DNA of 64,000 nt from Exilibacterium tricleocarpae (GTDB lineage Bacteria; Pseudomonadota; Gammaproteobacteria; Pseudomonadales; Cellvibrionaceae), in NCBI RefSeq assembly GCF_007004655.1, contig NZ_ML660112.1:1-64000 (forward strand), in the 5' to 3' direction. The notes beneath the pieces are model-generated. The model made no database searches. It saw only the letters and a list, made by a program, of their open reading frames with translations, and was not told the DNA's origin. The position numbers were made by a program, and so were the translations under genes. Shown here in pieces: positions 18,148-26,476 of the stretch (positions within the stretch are counted from its first letter, which is position 1; each line of letters starts with the position of its first letter).

Positions 18148-19521
18148 ATGGACAAACTGCCACTAAAAATGAAGCTCATCTATTCGATGGGCAATCTCGG
18201 CATTGCGATCGTAACCGTGATGCATATGTTCTACCTGGTGTATTTTTTCTTTCCCCCAAAAGACGCGGGCATACCTTACCTGATCCCCCAGACCAGTCTG
18301 TTTATGGGACTGACGCTCCTCGGCCTGATTATGGCGCTCAGCCGTTTAACCGATGCCTTCCTCGACCCCGTTATCGCCAATTTCAGCGATCGGTTAAATC
18401 ATCGCTTGGGAAAAAGAATCCCAATGATGAGATGGGCCGCCCTGCCGTTCAGCCTGTGTTACCTGCTGGTGTTTTTCGTCCCGGTAAGCGATGGCGTCAG
18501 CATCATTAATGTCATCTGGTTGGTGGGTTTTCTGTTACTGAGTGCTGTTTTCTTTACCTCGTATATGATTCCCTTCTACTCGCTGATGGTGGATATTGCG
18601 AAGACCAGCCACGACAAAGTGGACCTCGGTACCATCAGCAGCGCTTTCTGGTTTGCGGGGTTTCTGTTCGTGTCTTTTACCCCATCGTTATGGAGTGTGG
18701 TCGGTGAAACCTTCGACGTGGAGAGGGTCTGGGCGATCAGAATTACGTTTGCTTTTGTGGCGGTTGTCGGGTTGACCTTTTTGATGGTGCCGGCACTGCT
18801 GATCGATGAGCGCAAGTATGCCGACACCTCAGTCGTGAGGGTTCAACACAAAGTGCTGCCGTCGCTGAAAAGAGTGATGAAAAATCGCAGTTTTCGCTAC
18901 TATCTGGCCGGTAATACCGCCTATACGATGGCAACCTCTATGTTTGAAGTCGGACTGATTTACTACATTACGGTGCTCGCCATGCAGGACCCCGGTTTCC
19001 AGGGGCCGTTGACGATGATAATAGGCGCACTTACTTTGGCCTGTTATCCGCTGATCAACAAAATGGCAAAAGGCAGGGGTAAGAGTTATGTGTTGAAGTT
19101 AAGCCTGTTTCTGTTTTCCATGACATTCTTGGTCATCTCCACTTTCGGGGCGGTGGATGTCAACATCTATATCCTGTTCGGATTGACAGTCCTGCTTTCG
19201 CCGTTCGCCCAGGCCGCATTCGGTATTCTTCCCCATGTTATGACATCCGATTGCGCCGCCTATGACGCCTACAAAACCGGTGAGAACCGCGCCGGCATGT
19301 ATATCGGTATTAACGGCTTTTTTGCCAAGTTGGGCGGCAGCCTCGGCATGATCATGTTTACCTCATTGCTGCTGTTTGGAAAAGACGTCGGTGACGATAT
19401 GGGTATTCGCTTTGCCACCCTGTTTGGTGCCGGGATAGCGATCGTGGGCCTGTTGTTTTTATTGCGTTACAACGAAGAAGAAATTCTCAGTTACACCGAG
19501 GCACATAAAAAACAGCCTTAA
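18148..19521 (+). CDS. GPH-family sugar:cation symporter (MFS)
   Basis: A 457-residue inner-membrane protein with about 12 hydrophobic helices. The family motifs are visible: ALSRLTDAFLDPVIANFSDR (the R.TDA..DP signature after helix 2) and RLGKRIPMMRWAALPF. The late loop DYDAY-type motif appears as SDCAAYDAYKTGENRAGMYIG. GPH proteins import glycosides, pentosides or hexuronides with Na+ or H+. It starts an operon with GH105 and the 670-aa protein (stop and next start overlap by 1 base), so it likely brings in oligosaccharides that GH105 then processes in the cytoplasm. Confidence 0.88.
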   Translation: MDKLPLKMKLIYSMGNLGIAIVTVMHMFYLVYFFFPPKDAGIPYLIPQTSLFMGLTLLGLIMALSRLTDAFLDPVIANFSDRLNHRLGKRIPMMRWAALPFSLCYLLVFFVPVSDGVSIINVIWLVGFLLLSAVFFTSYMIPFYSLMVDIAKTSHDKVDLGTISSAFWFAGFLFVSFTPSLWSVVGETFDVERVWAIRITFAFVAVVGLTFLMVPALLIDERKYADTSVVRVQHKVLPSLKRVMKNRSFRYYLAGNTAYTMATSMFEVGLIYYITVLAMQDPGFQGPLTMIIGALTLACYPLINKMAKGRGKSYVLKLSLFLFSMTFLVISTFGAVDVNIYILFGLTVLLSPFAQAAFGILPHVMTSDCAAYDAYKTGENRAGMYIGINGFFAKLGGSLGMIMFTSLLLFGKDVGDDMGIRFATLFGAGIAIVGLLFLLRYNEEEILSYTEAHKKQP

Positions 19522-20636
19522 TGTCTATGGCAATATCCGGTTGGGGGACGTTTATGGAGTACTTTGAGCAGGTAGTAAAAGTGGCGGATACTTATGTGGC
19601 CGAGCACGATGCGCAAAAGCTGAACTGGAGCTGGGGCGAGGCTCTGCTGATGTACAGTCTCAGCCTGTTGGATGACGCCCTCGGCGAGGAAAAATACCTG
19701 CCCTTTTACCAGGCCTATGCCGATCATCACCATCGACAGGGTATAGTGGTCGATCAATCCGATACCTGTGCGCCGGTGCTGGTGACCAATGAACTCTATA
19801 AAAAAACCGATGATGAGAAGTATCTCGCCATGACGGCCAAAGGCATCGACTATCTCAAGCACGAACCAAGGTTGTTTGAGGACCTGATCAACCACAACGG
19901 CCACAGCCACGATTCGAGAGACTATCCAAAGAGTATCTGGGTTGACTCGATTATGATGAGCGGCGTGTTCAGCGCCATTGCCGCAAAGGATTTCGACGAC
20001 GCCGAGCTGGGCGAATTTGCCCGCACCCAACCCCGGCAGTTTGCCAAATACCTCCAGGACCCGGACAGCAAACTGTTTCACCATTCTTACTGGAAAATCC
20101 TCAGCCGGCCTTACCCGCGCAATCTGTTCTGGGGGCGGGGCAACGGCTGGGTGGTGGCGGCGCTGTCGATGTTTCTCAACTATGTCGAGGATGTCAATGC
20201 GAGGAGAATCCTGAGAGAGGTGTCCAGTGCATTGTTGGCCTACCAGCGTGCGGACCACTACTTTGACACAGTGGTCAATAAGCCCGGTGACAACTACCGG
20301 GAGTCGAGCGCCACGGCCTTGATTGCAGCCGGTTGGCTGAACGCCATGAGTCGCGGCTATCTCAGTATGGAGTATGAAAAGCCGGCGATTAACGGCTTTC
20401 GGGCGGTGGTGGAGAATCTGCGGATAGCGGGAGATCGCGCCTATATGACTGAGATCAGTCTCTGGACCATTCCTATGTTTCTGATGCCCTATCGCCTGAA
20501 ATACGGGCCTTATCCCGGCTACAAATATGTGAAGACGGGCGAGAATATTCCCTACGGGGTGGCGGCCCTAATACTGGCCGGTATTTATTACCGCGATTAC
20601 ATCAATGACAAAAAGACCCAGGGTCAACCCGTATGA
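19521..20636 (+). CDS. GH105-like unsaturated uronyl hydrolase
   Basis: Up to 371 residues; no signal peptide, so cytoplasmic. The start at 19521 overlaps the symporter stop (TAATG); an ATG at 19554 with GGGGGACG in front is an alternative giving 360 residues. The fold is an (alpha/alpha)6 barrel; family signatures are SIWVDSIMMSGVF (the catalytic Asp region), NLFWGRGNGWVVAAL and NYRESSATALIAAGWL. GH105/GH88 enzymes remove the unsaturated uronic acid left at the non-reducing end by a polysaccharide lyase. That implies a lyase product as substrate, pointing to a uronic-acid-containing polymer. It overlaps the next gene by 4 bases (ATGA). Confidence 0.85.
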   Translation: MSMAISGWGTFMEYFEQVVKVADTYVAEHDAQKLNWSWGEALLMYSLSLLDDALGEEKYLPFYQAYADHHHRQGIVVDQSDTCAPVLVTNELYKKTDDEKYLAMTAKGIDYLKHEPRLFEDLINHNGHSHDSRDYPKSIWVDSIMMSGVFSAIAAKDFDDAELGEFARTQPRQFAKYLQDPDSKLFHHSYWKILSRPYPRNLFWGRGNGWVVAALSMFLNYVEDVNARRILREVSSALLAYQRADHYFDTVVNKPGDNYRESSATALIAAGWLNAMSRGYLSMEYEKPAINGFRAVVENLRIAGDRAYMTEISLWTIPMFLMPYRLKYGPYPGYKYVKTGENIPYGVAALILAGIYYRDYINDKKTQGQPV

Positions 20637-22645
20637 GCGATATCGATGTCGATCAGGCATTTTCAGCGACCACCAGTGTCCAGGACTTTAAGCTGAAAAA
20701 TATCGGCAGCGCACCGGCGGGCTATCCGCAAACGCGCGTCGAAGACAGCTACACCAATGAGGTATTTGCCGAGACTTATGACGAGCGCAAAGCCGCGTTT
20801 ATCGAGCATGCACTGAACAATCCGGGCTCCGACTCGATCAAGGGCATGTTTTACGAGTTGATACGCCTTCAGCAGCGGCGCGGGCCCGTTCACGAGCAGT
20901 TGCTGTTCTCGGCGCTGGGTTATATTGACGATCGTTTAGACTGCGCGGACTTCGTGTTGACGGGTATTGTTCGCCTTTACTACCAGTTTTTGGACAGCGA
21001 TCTGTTGTCGGATGACTTCCGGGCCAAGGCCAGGCAAACCATATTGGATTTCAAATACTGGCCCGACGAGCCGGGTACGGATTCGATGTGTTACTGGACC
21101 GAAAACCACCATATCCTGTTCAGCACCAATGAATACCTTGCCGGGCAACTGTTTCCCGACAGCATCTTTACCAACTCGGGTATGAGCGGCCGTGACAAGC
21201 AGGCGCGCGCACTCAAGCGTATCGAGAAATGGTTGGAACTGCGGTTTTTCACCGGTTTTAGCGAATGGTTGTCCAATGTTTACTATGATGAGGATTTGCC
21301 GCCGCTGCTGAACCTGCTGGATTTTGCCGGCGACAAGGAGGTTGTCCGGCGCGCCCGGCTGGTCATCGATTTGATGCTGTATGACATGGCGATCAACAGC
21401 TACTACGGCTTGTTTGCGTGTACCCATGGCAGGACTTACACCAAGGAGAAGATCAACCCCTATCTCGAGTCCACCACCGATACCGCCAAGTTGCTGTTCG
21501 GTATGGGCAGCTTTGCCAACGAAGACAATATGAGTGCGGTGATGTTTGCGTTGAGTGATAACTACGAGTTGCCCAAAGTCATCTTTGATATCGCCACGGA
21601 TACCGCGCGGGAAGAATGGGTTAGCAGGCAGCGGGTAAGCATAAAATTTCGCGATGCCAAAAAGTGGGGCTACGGCAAATTCGATCTGGAAAGCGCCATG
21701 GGGTTGCTGTCATTTGGCGGCTACTGCCACCACCGCACCTTCAACCATATGGCGCTGATGCTCGATGAGTTCCGTTGGTGGGAAAACGGCTTCTTTCTCG
21801 AATTCGTGCCGAGTAAGCGATCCATCCAGATCGGCCGGCGGATAGGATTGACGACCCTGGTGGCCTGGTTGCTGCGCAAGGACATATCGCGCAATGTGCT
21901 CGATGAAAACAATATCTATACCTACAGAACGCCGGATTATATGCTCAGCACCTCGCAGGCGTTTCGCCCGGGTTACGGCGGCGATCAACAGCATATCTGG
22001 CAGGCGACGCTCGACGGTGAGGCCGTGTGCTTTACCACCCATCCGGGCGGCTATGGCTTGCAGGCACCGGAGGCTTACTGGCACGGCAATGGCTTTATGC
22101 CGAAGGCGGTACAACACAAAAATGTGGCTTTTATTTTTTACAACGTCACCGTCAAGCGCAGTCTGTTGTTGAAGGAGATTCTGGATTTTACCCACGCCTT
22201 TTTCCCCCGCCAGAGATTCGATCGAGTGGTGGAACAGGGCGGTTGGGTGTTTGGTGAAAAGAAGGACGGTTTTATCGCGCTCTATTCAGGCAACGGCTAC
22301 CGCTGGCAGCAAGAGGGCGAATACAGCGACGCCGAACTGATTGCACCGGGCCGGCGCAATATCTGGGTGGTGGAGATGGGCCGCAGGGCGCAACACGGCA
22401 GTTTCGAGATGTTTATCGACAGCATCAGCAGCGCCGATATCGTCGCTGAGGGTTTAAACGTCCGCTATTGTTCACCCTCGCAGGGTCCCATCAGCGCGGG
22501 GTGGTCGGCGCCGCTGCGGGTCGAGGGTAAAACCGTCTCCATCAGCGACTACAAGCGTTATGACAATCCGTCCTGTACCGCAGAGTTTGGCACCGCCGAA
22601 ATCAATATTGCCTATGGGGGCGAAAAGCTGTCATTGAAGTACTGA
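20633..22645 (+). CDS. Uncharacterised 670-aa enzyme, toroid plus beta-sandwich type
   Basis: No signal peptide. The first 400 residues are helix-rich with YWTENHHILFSTNEYLAGQL (about 154-173), a Tyr/Glu/Asn/His-His cluster like that of alpha/alpha-toroid lyases and hydrolases, and WLSNVYYDEDLPPLLNLLDF. Residues 400-670 look beta-rich (HIWQATLDGEAVCFTTHPGG, GGWVFGEKKDGFIALYS). That two-part layout is seen in heparinase-like lyases. The gene is translationally coupled to GH105 and the symporter, so a role in cytoplasmic breakdown of imported oligosaccharides is likely. I cannot place it in a CAZy family. A stop at 22645 is followed by 117 bases before the convergent isomerase gene. Confidence 0.7.
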   Translation: MSDIDVDQAFSATTSVQDFKLKNIGSAPAGYPQTRVEDSYTNEVFAETYDERKAAFIEHALNNPGSDSIKGMFYELIRLQQRRGPVHEQLLFSALGYIDDRLDCADFVLTGIVRLYYQFLDSDLLSDDFRAKARQTILDFKYWPDEPGTDSMCYWTENHHILFSTNEYLAGQLFPDSIFTNSGMSGRDKQARALKRIEKWLELRFFTGFSEWLSNVYYDEDLPPLLNLLDFAGDKEVVRRARLVIDLMLYDMAINSYYGLFACTHGRTYTKEKINPYLESTTDTAKLLFGMGSFANEDNMSAVMFALSDNYELPKVIFDIATDTAREEWVSRQRVSIKFRDAKKWGYGKFDLESAMGLLSFGGYCHHRTFNHMALMLDEFRWWENGFFLEFVPSKRSIQIGRRIGLTTLVAWLLRKDISRNVLDENNIYTYRTPDYMLSTSQAFRPGYGGDQQHIWQATLDGEAVCFTTHPGGYGLQAPEAYWHGNGFMPKAVQHKNVAFIFYNVTVKRSLLLKEILDFTHAFFPRQRFDRVVEQGGWVFGEKKDGFIALYSGNGYRWQQEGEYSDAELIAPGRRNIWVVEMGRRAQHGSFEMFIDSISSADIVAEGLNVRYCSPSQGPISAGWSAPLRVEGKTVSISDYKRYDNPSCTAEFGTAEINIAYGGEKLSLKY

Positions 22646-22762
22646 CCTACCTGCCGCCGGTAGCTGGAGACGATCGAAGTGGCAATATCCACAGACAGCG
22701 AATAGGTACCCACCGGCGACAAATTCTCAACAACCGCCGCGGCTCTAAACGGGGCAACCGGT

Positions 22763-23554
22763 TTAAAAAAGGTGCTGGAAGCCGAGACTGCGCAGATGTT
22801 TTACACTCATGGCTACGCTTTCAAAAGGCGTTGCGGTAGCCTGTTCGATCGCCATGTAATGGACACCGCCGGCACAGCAGCTATCGATGATGCGGTTAAA
22901 ATCGAGATTGCCCGCTCCGACTTCACAATCGATTGGCAGCAGCTCGAAAAATTTCCAGCGAATGCGGTAGTCGCGCAGGTGCACGACCTTTACCCGGCCC
23001 TGTAGGTCGGCGATCATATCGTGGGGCGTTTTGCCGCCGCGTTGGGTCCAGTAGGTATCCAGCACCAGGCCGAGGTGTTCCGGGGCTGTGTTTTGCAGCA
23101 GTAAATCCAGCCCGAGCTGGTCTCCATAGCGGCGGAACTCAAAATCGTGATGGTGAAAACACAGGTTTAAACCCCGCTCGCGATAGTAGCGCCCGAGGCG
23201 ATCCAGTGCCTCGGCGAAGCGCAGCAGTTTGTCTCGCTTGCTGCCGATAACAGCCGCCGTAGGCAGCACAGAAACGGCCGTGTAGGCGCAGCCAAGGCGG
23301 TCGTGAAACTCAAGCACCCAGTCGCGGTTTTTGTCGAGATAGTCATAGGTGATCTGGGTGCTGCCGATATCGATCCCGAAACGCGCCGAGGCCGCGGCTA
23401 CCGCGTCGATTTCCGCTTCGGTAAAGTTGATGCGAGCCAGCTCCACGGCGTTGAGGCCCGTATCTTTAATGCGCTCGAAGGCTCCCGCAATAGCCTGCGG
23501 CGTCTTTATGTATTTGCGAATGGTAAACGTCTGGAGCGAGAACTTTGCTGTCAT
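22763..23554 (-). CDS. Sugar phosphate isomerase/epimerase (xylose isomerase-like TIM barrel)
   Basis: A 263-residue cytoplasmic protein. The AP-endonuclease-2/xylose isomerase-like barrel shows LNLCFHHHDFEFR (metal-binding His), LGLVLDTYWTQRGG (Asp), VVHLRDYR (His) and the late Glu in YMAIEQATAT. These four are the usual metal ligands of the family. It would isomerise or epimerise a monosaccharide or derivative released by the neighbouring hydrolases. It lies 45 bases downstream of GH1 on the same strand. Confidence 0.8.
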   Translation of the reverse strand: MTAKFSLQTFTIRKYIKTPQAIAGAFERIKDTGLNAVELARINFTEAEIDAVAAASARFGIDIGSTQITYDYLDKNRDWVLEFHDRLGCAYTAVSVLPTAAVIGSKRDKLLRFAEALDRLGRYYRERGLNLCFHHHDFEFRRYGDQLGLDLLLQNTAPEHLGLVLDTYWTQRGGKTPHDMIADLQGRVKVVHLRDYRIRWKFFELLPIDCEVGAGNLDFNRIIDSCCAGGVHYMAIEQATATPFESVAMSVKHLRSLGFQHLF

Positions 23555-23599
23555 GGCCAGTACACCGAATATCTGCAGGTAAGCGTTAGATAACTATCG

Positions 23600-24973
23600 T
23601 CAGTCCATCTGCTGATTCAACCGAATCAGGTCCCGGTACCAATAGCCGCTGTCTTTAATGGTTCGCTGTTGGGTCGCGTAGTCGATGTGAATCAGGCCGA
23701 AGCGTTTGGCGTACCCCACCGCCCATTCAAAATTGTCCATTAACGTCCAGACAAAGTAACCCTCGATGCGAGCGCCCTCGTCAATGGCTTTTTTCACCTG
23801 CGCCAGGTAGGCGTGCAGGTAAGCAATGCGCTTCGGGTCGTTGACACGACCTTCGACCAGGTTGTCGTCGAAAGCGGCGCCGTTTTCGGTTATCAGCACC
23901 CTGGGGTTATCGTATTTGTCCTGCAGCCATTTAAGCACCTCGTAAATGGCCGGTGGATGCACCTCCCAGCCCATGGCCGTGTGTTGCACACCGTCTTTGA
24001 TAAAATCCCCGTCGGCAACACCGGTGCCGCCGACAATCCAGGTGTTGAGAAAGGGCACCAGCCGCGTGTAACGGGCAAATTCCCGCTGGTAGTTATTGAC
24101 CCCGATAAAGTCGTTGGCGGCGCTGATCAACGTCATATCGCCCGGCTCAATCTTCGGCGCAAAGCGCCCGAAACGGCGGCATAGGTCTTCCGGGTAGTGT
24201 CCTTTGAGCAGTGGATCGAGGGTAATGAAGTTCATGAACTCGTTGCCGATCCCGGCGGCGAGGTGATCTTTGTCCCGATCGCTGTGGGGGTGGATGGGTG
24301 TCAGGCTGAGTGTTATGCCGACCTGGGCATCGGGGCGGCGCTGGCGAATTTTTTCCAGCGCCAGGCCGTGCGCCAGCAGTTGGTTGTGAATGACGTTCAT
24401 ATGCGTCCAGGGCCGGCGGTGGCCCGGGGCGTGGACGCCAATGACATGGCCGAGGCAACTGTGCTCCCAGGGCTCGTTCATGGTAATCCAGTGCTTGATG
24501 CGATCACCGAGGGCATCGGCGACGACAGCCGCGTACTCGGCGAAGTCCAGGGCCGCCTGCCGGTTGAGGAAGCCGCCGTAGCGCCGGTGCAGTTGCAGCG
24601 GCATATCCCAGTGAAACAGGGTGGCATACGGCGTAATGCCCGCCTCCAGCAGTTTGTCGGCCAGGCGCCGGTAGAAGTCGATACCTTCGGCGTTCACCCG
24701 CCCGGTCCCTTCCGGCAGGATGCGCGACCACGACAGTGAGAAGCGGTAGGCTGTCAACCCGAGTTCGCGCATCAGCGCGACATCTTCGGGATAGCGGTGG
24801 TAGTGATCGCAGGCGATATCGCCATTGTGATTGTTCAGTATCTTGCCTTTGCGGTGGCTGAACCGGTCCCAGATACTCGGACCGCGGTTGCCCTCGTTGA
24901 CCGCCCCCTCGATCTGGTAGGCGGCGGTGGCGGCGCCGAAGATAAAGTCCTTGCCGAACTTGAGTTCTTTCAT
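23600..24973 (-). CDS. GH1 beta-glycosidase
   Basis: The frame is open to 25105, but the usual start MKELKFGKDFIFGAATAAYQ lies at 24973, giving 457 residues, normal for GH1, with no signal peptide. Acid/base Glu is in TMNEPWEHSCLGH and the nucleophile in VLITENGAAF. It would hydrolyse beta-glucosides, beta-galactosides or similar disaccharides in the cytoplasm. A TTGTAC-N4-GTACAA palindrome lies 43 bases upstream of the start. Pairs with the isomerase gene downstream. Confidence 0.9.
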   Translation of the reverse strand: MKELKFGKDFIFGAATAAYQIEGAVNEGNRGPSIWDRFSHRKGKILNNHNGDIACDHYHRYPEDVALMRELGLTAYRFSLSWSRILPEGTGRVNAEGIDFYRRLADKLLEAGITPYATLFHWDMPLQLHRRYGGFLNRQAALDFAEYAAVVADALGDRIKHWITMNEPWEHSCLGHVIGVHAPGHRRPWTHMNVIHNQLLAHGLALEKIRQRRPDAQVGITLSLTPIHPHSDRDKDHLAAGIGNEFMNFITLDPLLKGHYPEDLCRRFGRFAPKIEPGDMTLISAANDFIGVNNYQREFARYTRLVPFLNTWIVGGTGVADGDFIKDGVQHTAMGWEVHPPAIYEVLKWLQDKYDNPRVLITENGAAFDDNLVEGRVNDPKRIAYLHAYLAQVKKAIDEGARIEGYFVWTLMDNFEWAVGYAKRFGLIHIDYATQQRTIKDSGYWYRDLIRLNQQMD

Positions 24974-25015
24974 TGGATCGGTTCCGGTGTAATCAGCCTG
25001 GCATGATAATGATTT

Positions 25016-25031
25016 TTGTACTATGGTACAA
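25016..25031. promoter_or_regulatory. Palindrome upstream of GH1
   Basis: TTGTACTATGGTACAA has perfect 6-bp arms with a 4-base centre, in AT-rich DNA at the probable promoter of the GH1-isomerase operon. It resembles LacI/GntR-type half-sites more than RpiR boxes. The regulator is unknown. Confidence 0.45.
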
Positions 25032-25338
25032 CAAAAAAGATATGATAAGCCGACACCGTAATGGAGCAGTAAGGGCAGCGAGACAACGCAGGCAATACGT
25101 AGCAAAAGGCAAAATAGAAAAAGTAGCGAAATAACCCTCCGGGCAAAGCTCGATTATCTCGCCGACAGGCTCGAATCCCGAACTCGCTACACCGTCTATT
25201 GCGGCAGTTGCAACGGTCCGCCATTGTCAATGACCTGCCACAAGCTGGATAGAGGGTGATCAGACGGGTGCTGAAGCGCTATTTGAGCCTATGTTGTGGT
25301 CGGCTTGTACCTCTGACCGCTACTGGTTCTTAACCGAC

Positions 25339-25809
25339 TTACTTACAAGGTCCAATACTAAACTCCCGATGCCCCCGACCGGGCCAGCAGCGCCAACTTT
25401 GCCTAAGCTCAGATATTTTCCAGCCTTGCTGATAGTGTTTTTTCAATGTGAGGTCATAGCGATACCCACTTACTAAATCATCGTCAGGTATATGATCGGA
25501 TATGATGATTGCACCATAGGAGTCAAGGTCATCATCGGTTATTTTATTTACAGAAATAATTGCCGACTTTGCATTTTGGTGAGTAAATAGCTCGGACAAA
25601 ATAATTAGAGCACTATCATTTTGTTGATTTCCGTTAGCCAAGATTTCGTCCAGGGTTTCTCGTGCTTCTTTGTGCCCTACGGTCTCCGTACTTATGACAG
25701 GAATTAACAATAAATTTTTATCCGCCACTGGTTTAGAGCATGATGAAACTAAAAAAAATAGACATAAAACGAAACAACCCAATTTCCATTTCATTACAAG
25801 AGGTCTCAT
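25339..25809 (-). CDS. Small lipoprotein of unknown function
   Basis: A 156-residue protein with lipoprotein signal (CFVLCLFFLVSSC, lipid Cys about residue 24). The start at 25809 has AAGGGA about 8 bases upstream. The C-terminal end WKISELRQSWRCWPGRGH...IGPC, with two cysteines, is a recurrent ending in small gammaproteobacterial lipoproteins that I know only as hypothetical. It stands alone; DNA at 25032-25338 has no supported gene. Confidence 0.6.
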   Translation of the reverse strand: MRPLVMKWKLGCFVLCLFFLVSSCSKPVADKNLLLIPVISTETVGHKEARETLDEILANGNQQNDSALIILSELFTHQNAKSAIISVNKITDDDLDSYGAIIISDHIPDDDLVSGYRYDLTLKKHYQQGWKISELRQSWRCWPGRGHREFSIGPCK

Positions 25810-26476
25810 TATTGTATCCCTTGCATCTTCTCATTTGCCAGGTTGTTGTTTAACCACAAAGAATCTCTCGCTCGTTTTTTCCTCCGGTGAGTCACAGTCC
25901 CTAATACTTTGCCAACAAGTATTAAACCTTATTCTAGAGCGTATATGGGCTGTACCGTTATATTCTCAGACAAGCCAGTGCCATTTCGATGCTCTATGTG
26001 TCAACGTCCACAACCAGGTCATGGCGTGTTTTGAAAAAAGGCGCTTAATTTGATAAGGGTGCCGAAATTGAAACGCCGGCATCAATAGTCAACAACCTTG
26101 TTGATACTCTTGAAAAGGCACTCAAAGCACAGTCAGCCGGGGGTAATGTGCCTGTGCGGGCTTAAGGGTAAACCCCTCGAGGCAGGAACCAAGCGGTTTG
26201 TCTCCGCATGGACGCCTTGGTACAGCTGGAGCTTCTCGCCTCAATCACCGGGAGTTTGCTTCCGGATTTTACAGTTTGTTACAACTCTATGACGATCAGT
26301 ACCTTGGCCGGCGTTTTTCAGCCAGCCAGACGACGCGCGGATTGTCCGGTATTGACTGACATGACTCATTACATGACGAGTTTCACGATTAGCCGGTAAT
26401 TTGTTTTACTTTACGCCGCGCGCCGATTAGAATTCGCAGACCTGCTTAGTTTTTATAACCAAATGGAATTATAATA
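25810..26476. other. Intergenic region with a coding remnant
   Basis: A 667-base gap. Bases 26052-26165 read as a coding-like tail, DKGAEIETPASIVNNLVDTL and on to a TAA, without start or recognisable family, so it is probably debris of a lost gene. The promoter of the autotransporter must lie near 26400-26470. Nothing else is supported. Confidence 0.4.
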
